A stretch of 64,000 nucleotides of DNA from Salinilacustrithrix sp034522155 (GTDB taxonomy: Bacteria; Actinomycetota; Acidimicrobiia; Acidimicrobiales; Salinilacustritrichaceae): assembly GCA_034522155.1 (NCBI GenBank), contig JAXHLP010000003.1:372001-436000 (forward strand), written 5' to 3'. Positions 36,229 through 44,839 of this stretch are shown here, piece after piece (position 1 is the stretch's first letter; every line of letters begins with the position of its first letter). The notes under the pieces were generated by a model. The model saw only the letters and a list, made by a program, of their open reading frames with translations, made no database searches and was not told the DNA's origin. The translations under genes were made by a program, and so were the position numbers.

Positions 36229-36921
36229 TCACTCCGACCCGGAACGCGAGGTCAGATTCCAGATGATGGTCTCGAGGATCTGCTCGCGGACGTCGTCGTC
36301 GATGCCGGTGAAACGAAGCCCGTGGTGGTGCAGGGTCGAACCGCCCGGCGTGCGTCCGTAGAGCGAGCTGGTCTGCACGCTGGCTCGCTCCGCGAGGTCG
36401 ACGCCGTCGCCCTCGCCGGGCAGCGCGCAGCGGACGACCAGCTCGTCGCCGATCGCGAGTTCCTCCTCGCAGATCATGCCGAGCCCGCCGGCGGCCACAT
36501 CGACGATCCAGGCCGCGGCACCCGGACCGCCCGCGACCGGTTCGTACGACGCGTCGAGGACCAGGGCGAGCCGGGCGCTGCTGCGACGCGGCCGTCGGTT
36601 GATGGTCACGGGCAGGGCGATCCCGAACGGCGCCTCGTCGTCTTCGCGTCGGTCGGCCACGACCGAGTCGAACAGGTAGACGGCGTCGCCCGGACGGTCG
36701 AAGCGAACGCTGACGAGCTGGCCCTCGGACAGTGTCAGCATCCCGTCCCGACGCATCGGGAGACCGATCCACAGGTGTCGGTCGTCGACCCGCACGAGCC
36801 GACTGACATAGCCACCGAGGGTGTCGGTGAGATCGGAGACGCTCAACGCCAGACCCGGCTGCAGGTATCGCTGCCGCGCCGCGTTCTCGGTGCGCCCGAC
36901 CGGGGTGTCCACGTCCAACAT
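36229..36921 (-). CDS. YcgR-like PilZ domain protein (c-di-GMP receptor candidate)
   Basis: A 230-residue soluble protein. Residues 20-100 form a YcgR-type N-terminal beta domain (LVRVDDRHLWIGLPMRRDG). The PilZ domain starts near residue 108 with the arginine motif RRPRRSSARL and continues with WIVDVAAGGLGMI, which corresponds to the (D/N)xSxxG motif with Ser replaced by Ala. Binding of c-di-GMP is therefore likely but not certain. A GGDEF-EAL protein is encoded at 55545. The ATG at 36921 is the only good start. It is divergent from gpmA and upstream of the kinase-like gene. Confidence 0.78.
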   Translation of the reverse strand: MLDVDTPVGRTENAARQRYLQPGLALSVSDLTDTLGGYVSRLVRVDDRHLWIGLPMRRDGMLTLSEGQLVSVRFDRPGDAVYLFDSVVADRREDDEAPFGIALPVTINRRPRRSSARLALVLDASYEPVAGGPGAAAWIVDVAAGGLGMICEEELAIGDELVVRCALPGEGDGVDLAERASVQTSSLYGRTPGGSTLHHHGLRFTGIDDDVREQILETIIWNLTSRSGSE

Positions 36922-37014
36922 GGCTCAGCCGTCCTCTCCTCTCATCCCTCAGGTTAGAACCGGATGGGGCGCACCGCTCGGTTCCGGGGGGATCGAACAG
37001 GCCGGCGCCGGCGC

Positions 37015-37020
37015 TACCGT
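37015..37020 (+). promoter_or_regulatory. -10-like hexamer TACCGT for gpmA
   Basis: TACCGT ends 8 bases before the ATG at 37029. Confidence 0.5.
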
Positions 37021-37028
37021 CGTCGGCC

Positions 37029-37790
37029 ATGTCCCACACGCTCGTCCTCCTGCGACACGGTCAGTCGACCTGGAACCTCGAGAACCTGTTCACCGGCTGG
37101 TACGACGCCCAGCTCACCGACCTCGGCCGGGACGAGGCCCGGACCGGCGGCGAGGCGCTGGCCACCAAGGGCCTGCTGCCCGACGTGGTGCACACCTCGC
37201 TGCAGAGCCGGGCGATCCACACCGCCGAGCTCTCGCTGGCGGCCTGCGACCGCTCCTGGATCCCGGTGCGTCGTCACTGGCGCCTCAACGAGCGCCACTA
37301 CGGCGACCTCACCGGCAAGGACAAGGCCCAGACCGCCGAGCAGTTCGGCGACGACCAGGTCCACGTCTGGCGGCGCAGCTACGACACCCCGCCCCCACCG
37401 ATCGCGCCGGACAACGCGCACAACCCCAACGACGATCCCCGCTACGCGGCCATCCCACCCCAGCTCCGTCCCACGACCGAGTGCCTGAAGGACGTGGTCG
37501 AGCGGATGCTGCCCTACTGGTTCGACGCCATCGTCCCCGACCTCGCCACCGGCGCAACCGTGCTGGTGGCCGCCCACGGCAACTCGCTGCGGGCGCTGGT
37601 CAAGCACCTCGACGAGATGAGCGACGACGAGATCACCGGCCTCAACATCCCGACCGGCCAGCCCCTCGTGTACGAGCTCGGCGACGACTTCCTGCCGGCG
37701 GAGGCCAAGCCGATCGACCAGCGCTATCTCGCCGACGCCGACGAGATCGCCGCCGCGGCCGAGGCGGTGGCGAACCAGGCCAGAGGCTGA
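37029..37790 (+). CDS. gpmA: 2,3-bisphosphoglycerate-dependent phosphoglycerate mutase
   Basis: Interconverts 3- and 2-phosphoglycerate in glycolysis. The protein is 253 residues, with the phosphohistidine motif LVLLRHGQSTWNLENLFTGW at the start, NERHYGDLTGKDKAQTAEQFG near residue 86 and the second histidine in VAAHGNSLRALVKHL. Length and motifs match the dPGM type rather than generic histidine phosphatases. Its last 27 bases, including the stop, are repeated just downstream. Confidence 0.95.
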   Translation: MSHTLVLLRHGQSTWNLENLFTGWYDAQLTDLGRDEARTGGEALATKGLLPDVVHTSLQSRAIHTAELSLAACDRSWIPVRRHWRLNERHYGDLTGKDKAQTAEQFGDDQVHVWRRSYDTPPPPIAPDNAHNPNDDPRYAAIPPQLRPTTECLKDVVERMLPYWFDAIVPDLATGATVLVAAHGNSLRALVKHLDEMSDDEITGLNIPTGQPLVYELGDDFLPAEAKPIDQRYLADADEIAAAAEAVANQARG

Positions 37791-37844
37791 CCGGCCACCG
37801 CCTCTCGCAACAACACAGCGGTGGCGAACCAGGCCAGAGGCTGA
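37764..37844 (+). repeat. Duplicated 27-base end of gpmA
   Basis: The 27 bases at 37764-37790, which encode the last codons and stop of gpmA, recur exactly at 37818-37844 after a 27-base spacer. It looks like a partial tandem duplication at the 3' end. Confidence 0.9.
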
Positions 37845-37880
37845 GCCGTTCGTCGCGCCCTACGGGAGTTTCCCACTTCG

Positions 37881-37909
37881 GGAGTTTTTCGGCTGTGCCT
37901 CACAACTCC
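37881..37909. repeat. Hairpin element with GGC-NNN-GCC loop, at the gpmA/mscS convergent junction
   Basis: GGAGTT-TTTCGGCTGTGCCTCAC-AACTCC gives a 6-base outer stem and an inner GGC-TGT-GCC hairpin. The motif TTCGGCnGnGCCTCACAA recurs at 55533-55550 and, reversed, in the array at 58673-59002. All three loci lie between convergent genes, fitting a bidirectional terminator. Confidence 0.7.
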
Positions 37910-37930
37910 GCGCGCGATGCGGCTCGTCGA

Positions 37931-38851
37931 TCAGTCGTCGGTGAGGGTGACGCCGCGGTGGCCGCTGACGTCGACGACGTTGGCGCCCTGATCGGGGGAG
38001 AAGCTCAGGACGCGCTGGGGGAACGGGATCTCGATGCCAGCGGCGTCGAGGGCGCGCTTGGCCTCCTGGACCGCACGGTGGCGGACCCAGAACACGTCGG
38101 CGAACGCGTCGTGCCAGACGTAGGCGGTGAGGTCGACACTGCTCTCCCCGAGGCCCGTCAGCAGGGTGCGGGGTGCGGGGTAAGAGAGGACCTCGTCGAT
38201 GGCCGACATGGCCGGGTTGATGACATCGATGGCGTCCTGGGGATCGGTGCGGTAGTGGATCCCGATCTCCACAGCCAGGCGACGCCGACCTCGGGCGGTC
38301 CAGTTGACGATCGGGCTCGTCAGCACCTCGGCGGCGGGAACGATGATGCGCTCGCCGGCGAAGGTGTCGATCACGACCGAGCGCGAGTCGATCTCCTTGA
38401 CGATGCCGAACAACTGGCTTTCACCGATCTCGACGTAGTCCGCTGGTTTGAACGGCCGCTTGATCTGCAGGATCACCCCGGCCATGAAGTTCTCGAGGAT
38501 GTCCTGGAAGGCGAACGCCAGCGCGATACCGCCGACGCCGAGGGCACCGAGGAACAGCCCGACCTCCACACCGATCGCCGTGAGCGAGTACACGAAGCCG
38601 GCGATCACGATGAAGATGCCCACGACGCGGGACAGGAGGACGGCCGATGCCGAGGCCGACGCCGAGACCGGCGTGCGCTTCTCGACCCATCGGTTGACGA
38701 GACGACGCATGACCATCGACAGCACGATCGCGATGGCGAAGATCGCCAGCGCGGTGATCCAGTCGCTCAGCCCCAACCCTTCCGGGACGGCCGCCTCGAC
38801 GGCATCGGTGTCCGGGCCCGTCTGGGCGAGCATCCACAGTGGTGACGGCAC
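37931..38851 (-). CDS. MscS-family mechanosensitive channel
   Basis: A 306-residue membrane channel that releases solutes on osmotic down-shock. Hydrophobic segments occur at about residues 30-50, 77-97 and 99-122. The pore helix region is LGVGGIALAFAFQDILENFM, the MscS TM3 signature rich in Gly and Ala. The cytoplasmic beta domain follows (FKPADYVEIGESQLFGIVKE and RIIVPAAEVLTSPIVNWT). The ATG at 38851 gives an outward N-terminus. It is convergent with gpmA and downstream of glnB. Confidence 0.92.
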   Translation of the reverse strand: MPSPLWMLAQTGPDTDAVEAAVPEGLGLSDWITALAIFAIAIVLSMVMRRLVNRWVEKRTPVSASASASAVLLSRVVGIFIVIAGFVYSLTAIGVEVGLFLGALGVGGIALAFAFQDILENFMAGVILQIKRPFKPADYVEIGESQLFGIVKEIDSRSVVIDTFAGERIIVPAAEVLTSPIVNWTARGRRRLAVEIGIHYRTDPQDAIDVINPAMSAIDEVLSYPAPRTLLTGLGESSVDLTAYVWHDAFADVFWVRHRAVQEAKRALDAAGIEIPFPQRVLSFSPDQGANVVDVSGHRGVTLTDD

Positions 38852-38986
38852 GTTTCCTCCAGCGATCTCAGTCTCGGTCGCAGCTCGAGTGCCCGTACCC
38901 GTCGTCCAGCACTACCACCCCTCGCCGCCCTTCGGAACCCGCGGCTGGCGGAATCCTGACGTCGGTGGCCGATTTCGCCCGGACGC

Positions 38987-39018
38987 GGCAGTGCCCCGGC
39001 CTGCGCCGGGGCACTGCC
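38987..39018 (-). terminator. Strong hairpin terminator candidate downstream of glnB
   Basis: A perfect 14-base inverted repeat (GGCAGTGCCCCGGC at 38987-39000 and its complement at 39005-39018) with a 4-base loop CTGC. It starts 25 bases after the glnB stop on the minus strand. No U tract follows, as is common for high-GC hairpin terminators. Confidence 0.75.
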
Positions 39019-39042
39019 AACGGGTCGTGGATCTCGAATCGC

Positions 39043-39384
39043 CTAGACGGCGTCGGTGCCCATCTCGCCGGTGCGGATCCGGCTCAGGCGGTCGACGCTG
39101 GTGATCCAGATCTTGCCGTCACCGATCTTGCCGGTCTGGGCGGCGGTGCCCACGGCCTCCGCCACCTTCTCCGCATCGTCGGTGCCGCACACCAGCTCGA
39201 TCTTCACCTTGGGCACGAAGTCGATGGTGTACTCAGCACCGCGGTAGGTCTCGGTGTGGCCGCCCTGGCGACCGAACCCCTTGACCTCGGACACGGTCAT
39301 GCCCTGGATGCCGACCCCCTTGAGGGCCTCCTTGACGTCGTCGAGTTTGTGCGGCTTGATCACCGCGGTCACGAGACTCAACAT
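39043..39384 (-). CDS. glnB: Nitrogen regulatory protein PII
   Basis: A 113-residue PII signal protein sensing 2-oxoglutarate and ATP/ADP and controlling the Amt channel. It opens LVTAVIKPHKLDDVKEALKG and has the T-loop VKGFGRQGGHTETYRGAEY with a tyrosine equivalent to the modified Tyr51 at residue 52, then VPKVKIELV and the nucleotide motif KIGDGKIWI. The ATG at 39384 has AAAGGAG upstream. It follows amt by 27 bases. Actinobacterial PII is often called GlnK when next to amt; the sequence does not distinguish them. Confidence 0.95.
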   Translation of the reverse strand: MLSLVTAVIKPHKLDDVKEALKGVGIQGMTVSEVKGFGRQGGHTETYRGAEYTIDFVPKVKIELVCGTDDAEKVAEAVGTAAQTGKIGDGKIWITSVDRLSRIRTGEMGTDAV

Positions 39385-39411
39385 GGTGTTCTCCTTTCGT
39401 GGATGCGGTGC

Positions 39412-40800
39412 TCAGACCGACACGGACGAGCCGGACTTGAGACCTTCGGACGAACCGCCGCCGGCATCGGGGGCGTAGCCGAGATGGCCGTGCTCCTCGA
39501 CGTCGAGACCGGCGATCTCTTCTTCCTCGGTGACCCGCAGGCCGACCGTGTACTTGATGGCGGTGAACAACAGGTACGCCGCACCGAAGACGAACACGAA
39601 GTGCACGCCGACCATCAGGGCCTGGGTCGACAGCTGGTCGATGCCACCGCCGTAGATGAGCCCGACCTCTTCACGGCCGAGGAAGGCGTCGTCGTAGTAG
39701 CCGAAGATGGCGATCGAGAGCGTGCCCCAGGTGCCGACCACACCGTGGACCGAGATGGCACCCACGGGGTCGTCGACGCCGGCCCGGTCGATGCCCTTGA
39801 CCGAGAGCACCACGATGAGGCCGCCGATGGCGCCGATGACGACCGCGGCCCAGGTCTGGACGGTACCGACCGGCGCCGTGATGGCGACGAGGCCGGCGAG
39901 CAGCCCGTTGGCCGCCATGGAGACGTCGGGCTTGCCGTCCATGAGCCAGTTGACGGCCATGGCCACGACCGCACCGGCCGCCGCGGCCAGCAGCGTCTTG
40001 GCGGCGAGCCAAGCGATCCAGTTGTCCGCGGCGAGCTCGGAGCCGGGGTTGAAGCCGAACCAGCCGATGAACAGGATCATGGCACCGAGCACCACGAAGG
40101 GCATGTTGTGGCCGGGGATGGCCCGGGGCTTGCCGTCGGCGCCGTACTTGCCGATGCGGGGCCCGAGGACCATGGCACCGGCGAGGGCGGCCCAGCCGCC
40201 GGTGGCGTGCACGATGGTCGAGCCGGCGAAGTCCGAGAACGGGATGTCGAGCTGGGCGAGCCAGCCGCCGCCCCAGGTCCAGCGGAGCACGATCGGGTAG
40301 ATCAGCGCCGTCAGGACGAAGCTGTAGATGAAGTAGCTCCGGAACTTCGTCCGCTCGGCCATGGCGCCCGACACGATCGTGGCGGCCGCCGCGGCGAACG
40401 CGGCCTGGAAGAAGAAGAAGGTGACCGGGTACAGCCCCTCCGACTGGGAGATGTTGTCGACACCTTCGATGCCGATGTCGAACCCGAACCAGCCGCCGAG
40501 CAGCTCGTCACCGCCGAAGGCGATGCCGTAGCCGACCAGGGCGAATGCCAGCACACCGGCCGACATGTCCATCAGGTTCTTCATCATGATGTTCGAGACG
40601 TTCTTGGCCCGGGTCAGGCCGGCCTCGACGAGGGCGAACCCGGCCTGCATGAAGAAGACCAGGACGCCGCAGAAGAAGATGAAGATGTTGTCGAGGAAGA
40701 CCTGCGGCGCCGCAGCCTCCCCTTGTGCGGCGGCGGGACTCGCGAGCAGGAACAGTGCTGCTCCGACGACGCCCGCTCCGATGAGCAACTTGCGCTTCAC
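39412..40800 (-). CDS. amt: Ammonium transporter
   Basis: A 462-residue ammonium channel. Residues 1-24 (KRKLLIGAGVVGAALFLLAS) are a signal-like leader ending in PAAAQG, followed by 11 transmembrane helices. Diagnostic motifs are NIMMKNLMDMSAGVLAF, the first conserved His in STIVHATGGWAALAG, WFGFNPGSELAA, and the second His in GAISVHGVVGTWGTL. The C-terminal cytoplasmic tail would contact PII. The GTG at 40800 has an AAGGAG ribosome site 7 bases away; the longer upstream frame is unlikely. It is followed by glnB. Confidence 0.95.
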   Translation of the reverse strand: MKRKLLIGAGVVGAALFLLASPAAAQGEAAAPQVFLDNIFIFFCGVLVFFMQAGFALVEAGLTRAKNVSNIMMKNLMDMSAGVLAFALVGYGIAFGGDELLGGWFGFDIGIEGVDNISQSEGLYPVTFFFFQAAFAAAAATIVSGAMAERTKFRSYFIYSFVLTALIYPIVLRWTWGGGWLAQLDIPFSDFAGSTIVHATGGWAALAGAMVLGPRIGKYGADGKPRAIPGHNMPFVVLGAMILFIGWFGFNPGSELAADNWIAWLAAKTLLAAAAGAVVAMAVNWLMDGKPDVSMAANGLLAGLVAITAPVGTVQTWAAVVIGAIGGLIVVLSVKGIDRAGVDDPVGAISVHGVVGTWGTLSIAIFGYYDDAFLGREEVGLIYGGGIDQLSTQALMVGVHFVFVFGAAYLLFTAIKYTVGLRVTEEEEIAGLDVEEHGHLGYAPDAGGGSSEGLKSGSSVSV

Positions 40801-41008
40801 GTGCTGACTCCTTGCGGTTGACGGGGGTTGGTTTCTCATGTGGGCCCCGTCCAATCGACGCTGATTGCACAGGGGTGTTGCCATGCCGTCCACGGGGGAT
40901 GGATGACGGGGATCTGACTCGCACCTGACCGTAAGACCCGCGGTTTTCGCCTCTGTTCGGTCGGCATGACGGGAATGGCAACGCTTTGTGTCGCCGATGT
41001 TTCGTGCT

Positions 41009-41515
41009 CTACGAGCCGTTGCCGGTGGCGGTGGGTTCGAGGAGATAGCCCCGTGAGCGCACGGTGCGGATGGCGAGGCGCACGGGCTGGAGGCGGCGAC
41101 GGAGGCGCAGCACGTGCACGTCGAGGGCGTTGCGGCCCGGGGCGCCCTCGGGCCAGCCGGCCGCGGCGAGGTCGTCGCGGCTGACCACCGCACCGAAGCG
41201 CCGGACCAGCGCCTGGGTCAGCCGGGCCTCGACCGGGGGCAGCGGCGCCCACCGTTCGCCGAAGCGGATGACGCCGTCCTCGTCGAGCTCGGGCACGAGC
41301 TCGAGGGTCTGCTCCAGCCGCATCCGCAGCCCTTCGAGCCGGGCACGGACGTCGAGGTCGGTCTCGGACTCGCGCACCCAGTCCTCGAGCGGATCGGCGG
41401 CCACGGGCGGTGCCGCATCGGGTTCGACGAGCAGCAGTCGGGCCCGGCCGAGCTCGGCCAGCTCCTCACGCTTGCTGCGCTCGCTCGGCCACCGCAGCAC
41501 CATCACCTCGTCCAT
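41009..41515 (-). CDS. OmpR/PhoB-type winged-helix regulator without receiver domain
   Basis: A 168-residue protein. Residues 85-160 are a transcriptional regulator C-terminal winged helix (PPVEARLTQALVRRFGAVVS, NALDVHVLRLRRRLQP, IRTVRSRGYLLEP), the DNA-binding half of OmpR-family response regulators. The N-terminal half is not a receiver domain: it has no phospho-acceptor Asp pocket and reads LGRARLLLVEPDAAPPV, PLEDWVRESETDLDVRARLE. It is transcribed toward amt-glnB (gap 208 bases), so control of nitrogen genes is a fair guess but unproven. GlnR has a larger, receiver-like N-domain. Confidence 0.8.
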   Translation of the reverse strand: MDEVMVLRWPSERSKREELAELGRARLLLVEPDAAPPVAADPLEDWVRESETDLDVRARLEGLRMRLEQTLELVPELDEDGVIRFGERWAPLPPVEARLTQALVRRFGAVVSRDDLAAAGWPEGAPGRNALDVHVLRLRRRLQPVRLAIRTVRSRGYLLEPTATGNGS

Positions 41516-41618
41516 CGCACTGGAACGGTACGGAGGAAGCGTTTCGCGACTGTTTCGCGTCCGTGCCCATCAGTTTTCGCGACACCACCACCTTTCCCCG
41601 CGCGTCCCGGTCCGGAAC

Positions 41619-41624
41619 TAGCCT
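41619..41624 (+). promoter_or_regulatory. -10-like hexamer TAGCCT for the EtfD-like gene
   Basis: TAGCCT ends 10 bases before the ATG at 41635. Confidence 0.45.
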
Positions 41625-41634
41625 TCGAGCCGCT

Positions 41635-43866
41635 ATGGACGACACCGACACCGCCCGCAAGATCAAGCCGCATCAGTTGGCCCTCGGGCTCGGTGGGCTG
41701 GTCGCGGTCGTCACCGTCCTCTCGGGCATCGCGGCCACGGTCTTCGCGTTCCACCACGCCGAGGGCGACGCCACGCGCGAGGTGTTCGGCAACATCCCCT
41801 CGCCGGTCAAGCTGGCCTTCTACACGCTCGTGCCCATCGCCATCCTCTACGGCGCGGTGATGTTCAGCCAGCGCATGAGGAACTGGGAGCGGGGCGCGCC
41901 GGAGAGCCGGACGACGACCAAGGCCAACTTCGCCCAGCGGATGAAGGACTTCCGGGCCGGCGTGTACATGAAGACGCTGCTGCGCGACCCCGCCGCGGGC
42001 GTCATGCACAGCCTCATCTACTTCCCGTTCCTGATCCTGCTGGCGGTCACCACCGTCCTCGAGATCGACCACCAGCTCCCCGAGTCGGCCAAGTTCCTCC
42101 ACGGCGACGTGTACCGGGCCTACACCTTCGTGGGCGACGTCGCCGGCGTCCTCTTCCTCGTCGGTGTGTTCTGGGCCATCGGTCGGCGCTACATCCAGAA
42201 GCCGTACCGGATCCGGGTCAAGACCACGCCCGAGCACGCCGCGTCGCTGTTCATCCTCGCCGCCATCGGCATCACCGGCTTCCTGGCCGAGATGTTCCGC
42301 ATCGCCCTCGACGGCCGGCCCGACCACGAGACCTGGAGCGTCGTCGGCTACCCGCTGGCCGCGCTGGTCGACGACGTGGGCGCCGTCGCCGGCTGGCACC
42401 AGGTGTTCTGGATCGCCCACGTGATCACGTTCCTCGCCTTCCTGGCGATGCTGCCGGTCACGATGCTGCGCCACATGTTCACCAGCCCGCTGAACATGTA
42501 CTACAAGGATCGCGAGCGCCCGAAGGGCGCGATGAAGGCGATGCCCGACCTGATGGAGTCCGAGCTCGAGAACTTCGGCGCCTCCACCGTCGAGGACTTC
42601 ACCTGGAAGCAGCTGCTCGACCTCGACGCGTGCACCATGTGCGGCCGCTGCACCTCGGTGTGCCCGGCCAACGCCACCGGCAAGCCCCTCGATCCCCGCG
42701 AGATCGTCCTCAAGTCGGGCGAGGTCATGGCCGCCTCCGGCGAGCCCCGGGTCAGCCCGCCCATCGGCACGGTGCCCGAGATCACCGTCGAGGCCAACGA
42801 CCTCTTCGAGCGGATCACGCCCGAGGAGATCTGGGCGTGCACGAGCTGCAAGGCCTGCGACGAGATCTGCCCGGTGAACATCGAGATCCTCGACAAGATC
42901 CTCGACATGCGGCGGTACCTGTCGCTGATGGAGTCGAACTTCCCGACCGAGCTCGGCAACGCCTACATGAACATGGAGAACCAGTCGAACCCCTGGGGCA
43001 TCTCCAACCAGACCCGCGGCGACTGGTCCGAGAAGGTCACGGGCGTCGACGTGATCGACCCCGGCGACGCCTTCGAGCACGAGTACCTCTACTGGGTCGG
43101 TTGCGCGGGCAGCTTCGACGACAAGAACCAGAAGGTGTCCGAAGCCATGGCCAAGCTGATGAAGCGGGCCGGCCTCGACTTCGCCATCCTCGGTCCCAAC
43201 GAGATGTGCACCGGCGATCCCGCCCGCCGTTCGGGCAACGAGTACATCTTCCAGATGCTCGCCCAGCAGAACGTCGAGATGCTCAACGGCATGGGCGTGA
43301 AGAAGATCATCACCCAGTGCCCGCACTGCTTCAACACCCTCGGAAACGAGTACCCCCAGCTCGACGGGCACTACGAGGTCATCCACCACACCCAGCTGCT
43401 CGAGAACCTGATCGACGAGGGCAAGCTCGACATGAGCCGGGCCCGGCTCGACGAGCGGATCGTCTACCACGACTCCTGCTACCTCGGTCGCCACAACGAC
43501 ATCTACATGTCGCCGCGCAAGGTGATCGGCAGCCTCGCCGGTGTCGAGGTGGTCGAGGCGCCCCGCAACGGCACCAAGGGCATGTGCTGCGGCGCCGGCG
43601 GCGCCCGCATGTGGATGGAGGAATCGGTCGGCACCAAGGTCAACGACGACCGGTCCCGCGAGCTGGTCGAGACCGGCGCCAGCCGGGTCGCCACCGCTTG
43701 CCCCTTCTGCTACGTGATGATGGACGACGGCGTGAAGGCGGCCGGCAAGGACGACGACGAGGTCAAGGTCGCCGACCTGGCCATGCACGTGCTCGAAGCC
43801 ATCGAGGCCGGCGAGGAAGCCGGCGACGAGGCCTACACCATGACCGACGAGACCGCCCGCAGCTGA
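41635..43866 (+). CDS. etfD: EtfD-like membrane Fe-S oxidoreductase
   Basis: A 743-residue membrane enzyme resembling mycobacterial EtfD (Rv0338c), which passes electrons from electron-transfer flavoprotein to the quinone pool during fatty acid oxidation. Five or so membrane helices occupy residues 12-290 (a NarI-like cytochrome b domain). Two 4Fe-4S motifs follow: CTMCGRCTSVCP at residue 333 and CTSCKACDEICP at 402. The C-terminal half has two CCG domains (CPHCFNTLGNEYP, HDSCYLGRHND, CCGAGGARMW and CPFCYVMMDDG), which may hold unusual clusters. No etfAB genes lie in the window. A heterodisulfide-reductase-like role is the alternative. Confidence 0.85.
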   Translation: MDDTDTARKIKPHQLALGLGGLVAVVTVLSGIAATVFAFHHAEGDATREVFGNIPSPVKLAFYTLVPIAILYGAVMFSQRMRNWERGAPESRTTTKANFAQRMKDFRAGVYMKTLLRDPAAGVMHSLIYFPFLILLAVTTVLEIDHQLPESAKFLHGDVYRAYTFVGDVAGVLFLVGVFWAIGRRYIQKPYRIRVKTTPEHAASLFILAAIGITGFLAEMFRIALDGRPDHETWSVVGYPLAALVDDVGAVAGWHQVFWIAHVITFLAFLAMLPVTMLRHMFTSPLNMYYKDRERPKGAMKAMPDLMESELENFGASTVEDFTWKQLLDLDACTMCGRCTSVCPANATGKPLDPREIVLKSGEVMAASGEPRVSPPIGTVPEITVEANDLFERITPEEIWACTSCKACDEICPVNIEILDKILDMRRYLSLMESNFPTELGNAYMNMENQSNPWGISNQTRGDWSEKVTGVDVIDPGDAFEHEYLYWVGCAGSFDDKNQKVSEAMAKLMKRAGLDFAILGPNEMCTGDPARRSGNEYIFQMLAQQNVEMLNGMGVKKIITQCPHCFNTLGNEYPQLDGHYEVIHHTQLLENLIDEGKLDMSRARLDERIVYHDSCYLGRHNDIYMSPRKVIGSLAGVEVVEAPRNGTKGMCCGAGGARMWMEESVGTKVNDDRSRELVETGASRVATACPFCYVMMDDGVKAAGKDDDEVKVADLAMHVLEAIEAGEEAGDEAYTMTDETARS

Positions 43867-43874
43867 GACTGCTT

Positions 43875-44438
43875 CTACTGGAAGTTCTTCCAGTACTGGG
43901 AGGGTGTCGGTCCGGACTGGCCCTTGTACTTGGACCCGAGCGAACCGGTGCCGTACGGGTTCTCGGCCGGGGTCGTCATGCGCAGGAAGCTGACCTGGCC
44001 GATCTTCATGCGCGGGTAGAGGGTGATCGGCAGGTTGGCGACGTTGGACAGCTCGAGGGTGATCTGGCCGTCGAAGCCGGCGTCGACGTAGCCGGCGGTG
44101 GAGTGGATCAGCAGGCCGAGTCGACCGAGGCTCGACTTGCCCTCGAGCCGGGCGACGAGATCGTCGGGCACGGCGATGCGCTCGAACGTGGCCCCGAGCA
44201 CGAACTCGCCGGGGTGGAGGATGAACGGCTCGTCGGCGGGGACCTCGATCATCTCGGTGAGGTCCGACAGGTCCTGCTTGACGTCGATGAGCCCCCGGGT
44301 GTGGTTGCGGAACACCAGGAACCGTGGATCGAGGGTGAGGTCGATCGACGACGGCTGGATGCACGACTCGTCGAGGGGCTCGATCTCGATGCGACCGGCG
44401 GCGAGCTGCTCGCGGAGCGTACGGTCGGAGAGGATCAC
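43875..44438 (-). CDS. dcd: dCTP deaminase
   Basis: Deaminates dCTP to dUTP, or directly to dUMP if bifunctional as in mycobacteria. The protein is 187 residues. It begins ILSDRTLREQLAAGRIEIEP, then IQPSSIDLTLDPRF, RLEGKSSLGRLGLLIHS, TAGYVDAGFDGQITLELSN and the C-terminal GSKYKGQSGPTPSQYW. The GTG at 44438 is chosen because the conserved N-terminus starts there; the longer frame upstream is arginine-rich noise. Convergent with the EtfD-like gene by 8 bases. Confidence 0.94.
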   Translation of the reverse strand: MILSDRTLREQLAAGRIEIEPLDESCIQPSSIDLTLDPRFLVFRNHTRGLIDVKQDLSDLTEMIEVPADEPFILHPGEFVLGATFERIAVPDDLVARLEGKSSLGRLGLLIHSTAGYVDAGFDGQITLELSNVANLPITLYPRMKIGQVSFLRMTTPAENPYGTGSLGSKYKGQSGPTPSQYWKNFQ

Positions 44439-44536
44439 GTCGCTCGCCCCGCTCGCTTCCCGAGTTGTCCGCTGACGCTCACGACTCGCAGCGTAGACGT
44501 GCTGCGTCGGCGGCCCGCGACCCCGAGGCGGGATGC

Positions 44537-44839
44537 TCAGGCTTCGGCGGCGACGTAGCGGTACTTCTGGTGCACGGCCTGCGTGGAGACCCCGAGAGCC
44601 TCGCCGATCTCGGCCCAGGTCGACCCGGCCTCCCGGGCGGCGAGGACGAACTCGGTGACGAGGTCGTCGGCGGCCTCGCGCAACCGGGCGGCCGCCTCGA
44701 GTCGGAGTTCGTCGTCGCCGTGGCACAACTCGACGACACCGGCCCGCGCCACACCGTCGGCCGCGAGATCGATCTCGATCTCGACTTCGGTGTCGGTGTC
44801 TGCGATCGGATCCATTCTCGATGCGCCGTCCATCCCCAT
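44537..44839 (-). CDS. Small helix-turn-helix protein
   Basis: A roughly 100-residue protein. The C-terminal half has AREAGSTWAEIGEALGVS followed by TQAVHQKYR, a sigma-70 region-4-like or AsnC-like helix-turn-helix. The N-terminal half is acidic (DTDTEVEIEIDLAADGV) with an alpha-helical linker LRLEAAARLREAADDL. It probably binds DNA; target unknown. The start is uncertain: ATG at 44839 or 44833. A longer frame to 45073 runs through a low-complexity Ala/Glu/Arg stretch and is less likely. No ribosome site is compelling. Confidence 0.65.
   Translation of the reverse strand: MGMDGASRMDPIADTDTEVEIEIDLAADGVARAGVVELCHGDDELRLEAAARLREAADDLVTEFVLAAREAGSTWAEIGEALGVSTQAVHQKYRYVAAEA

Noticed and set aside
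40801..41008. GlnR operator upstream of amt
   Set aside because: CACGAAACATCG resembles part of a GlnR box, but no second half with the right spacing is convincing by eye.
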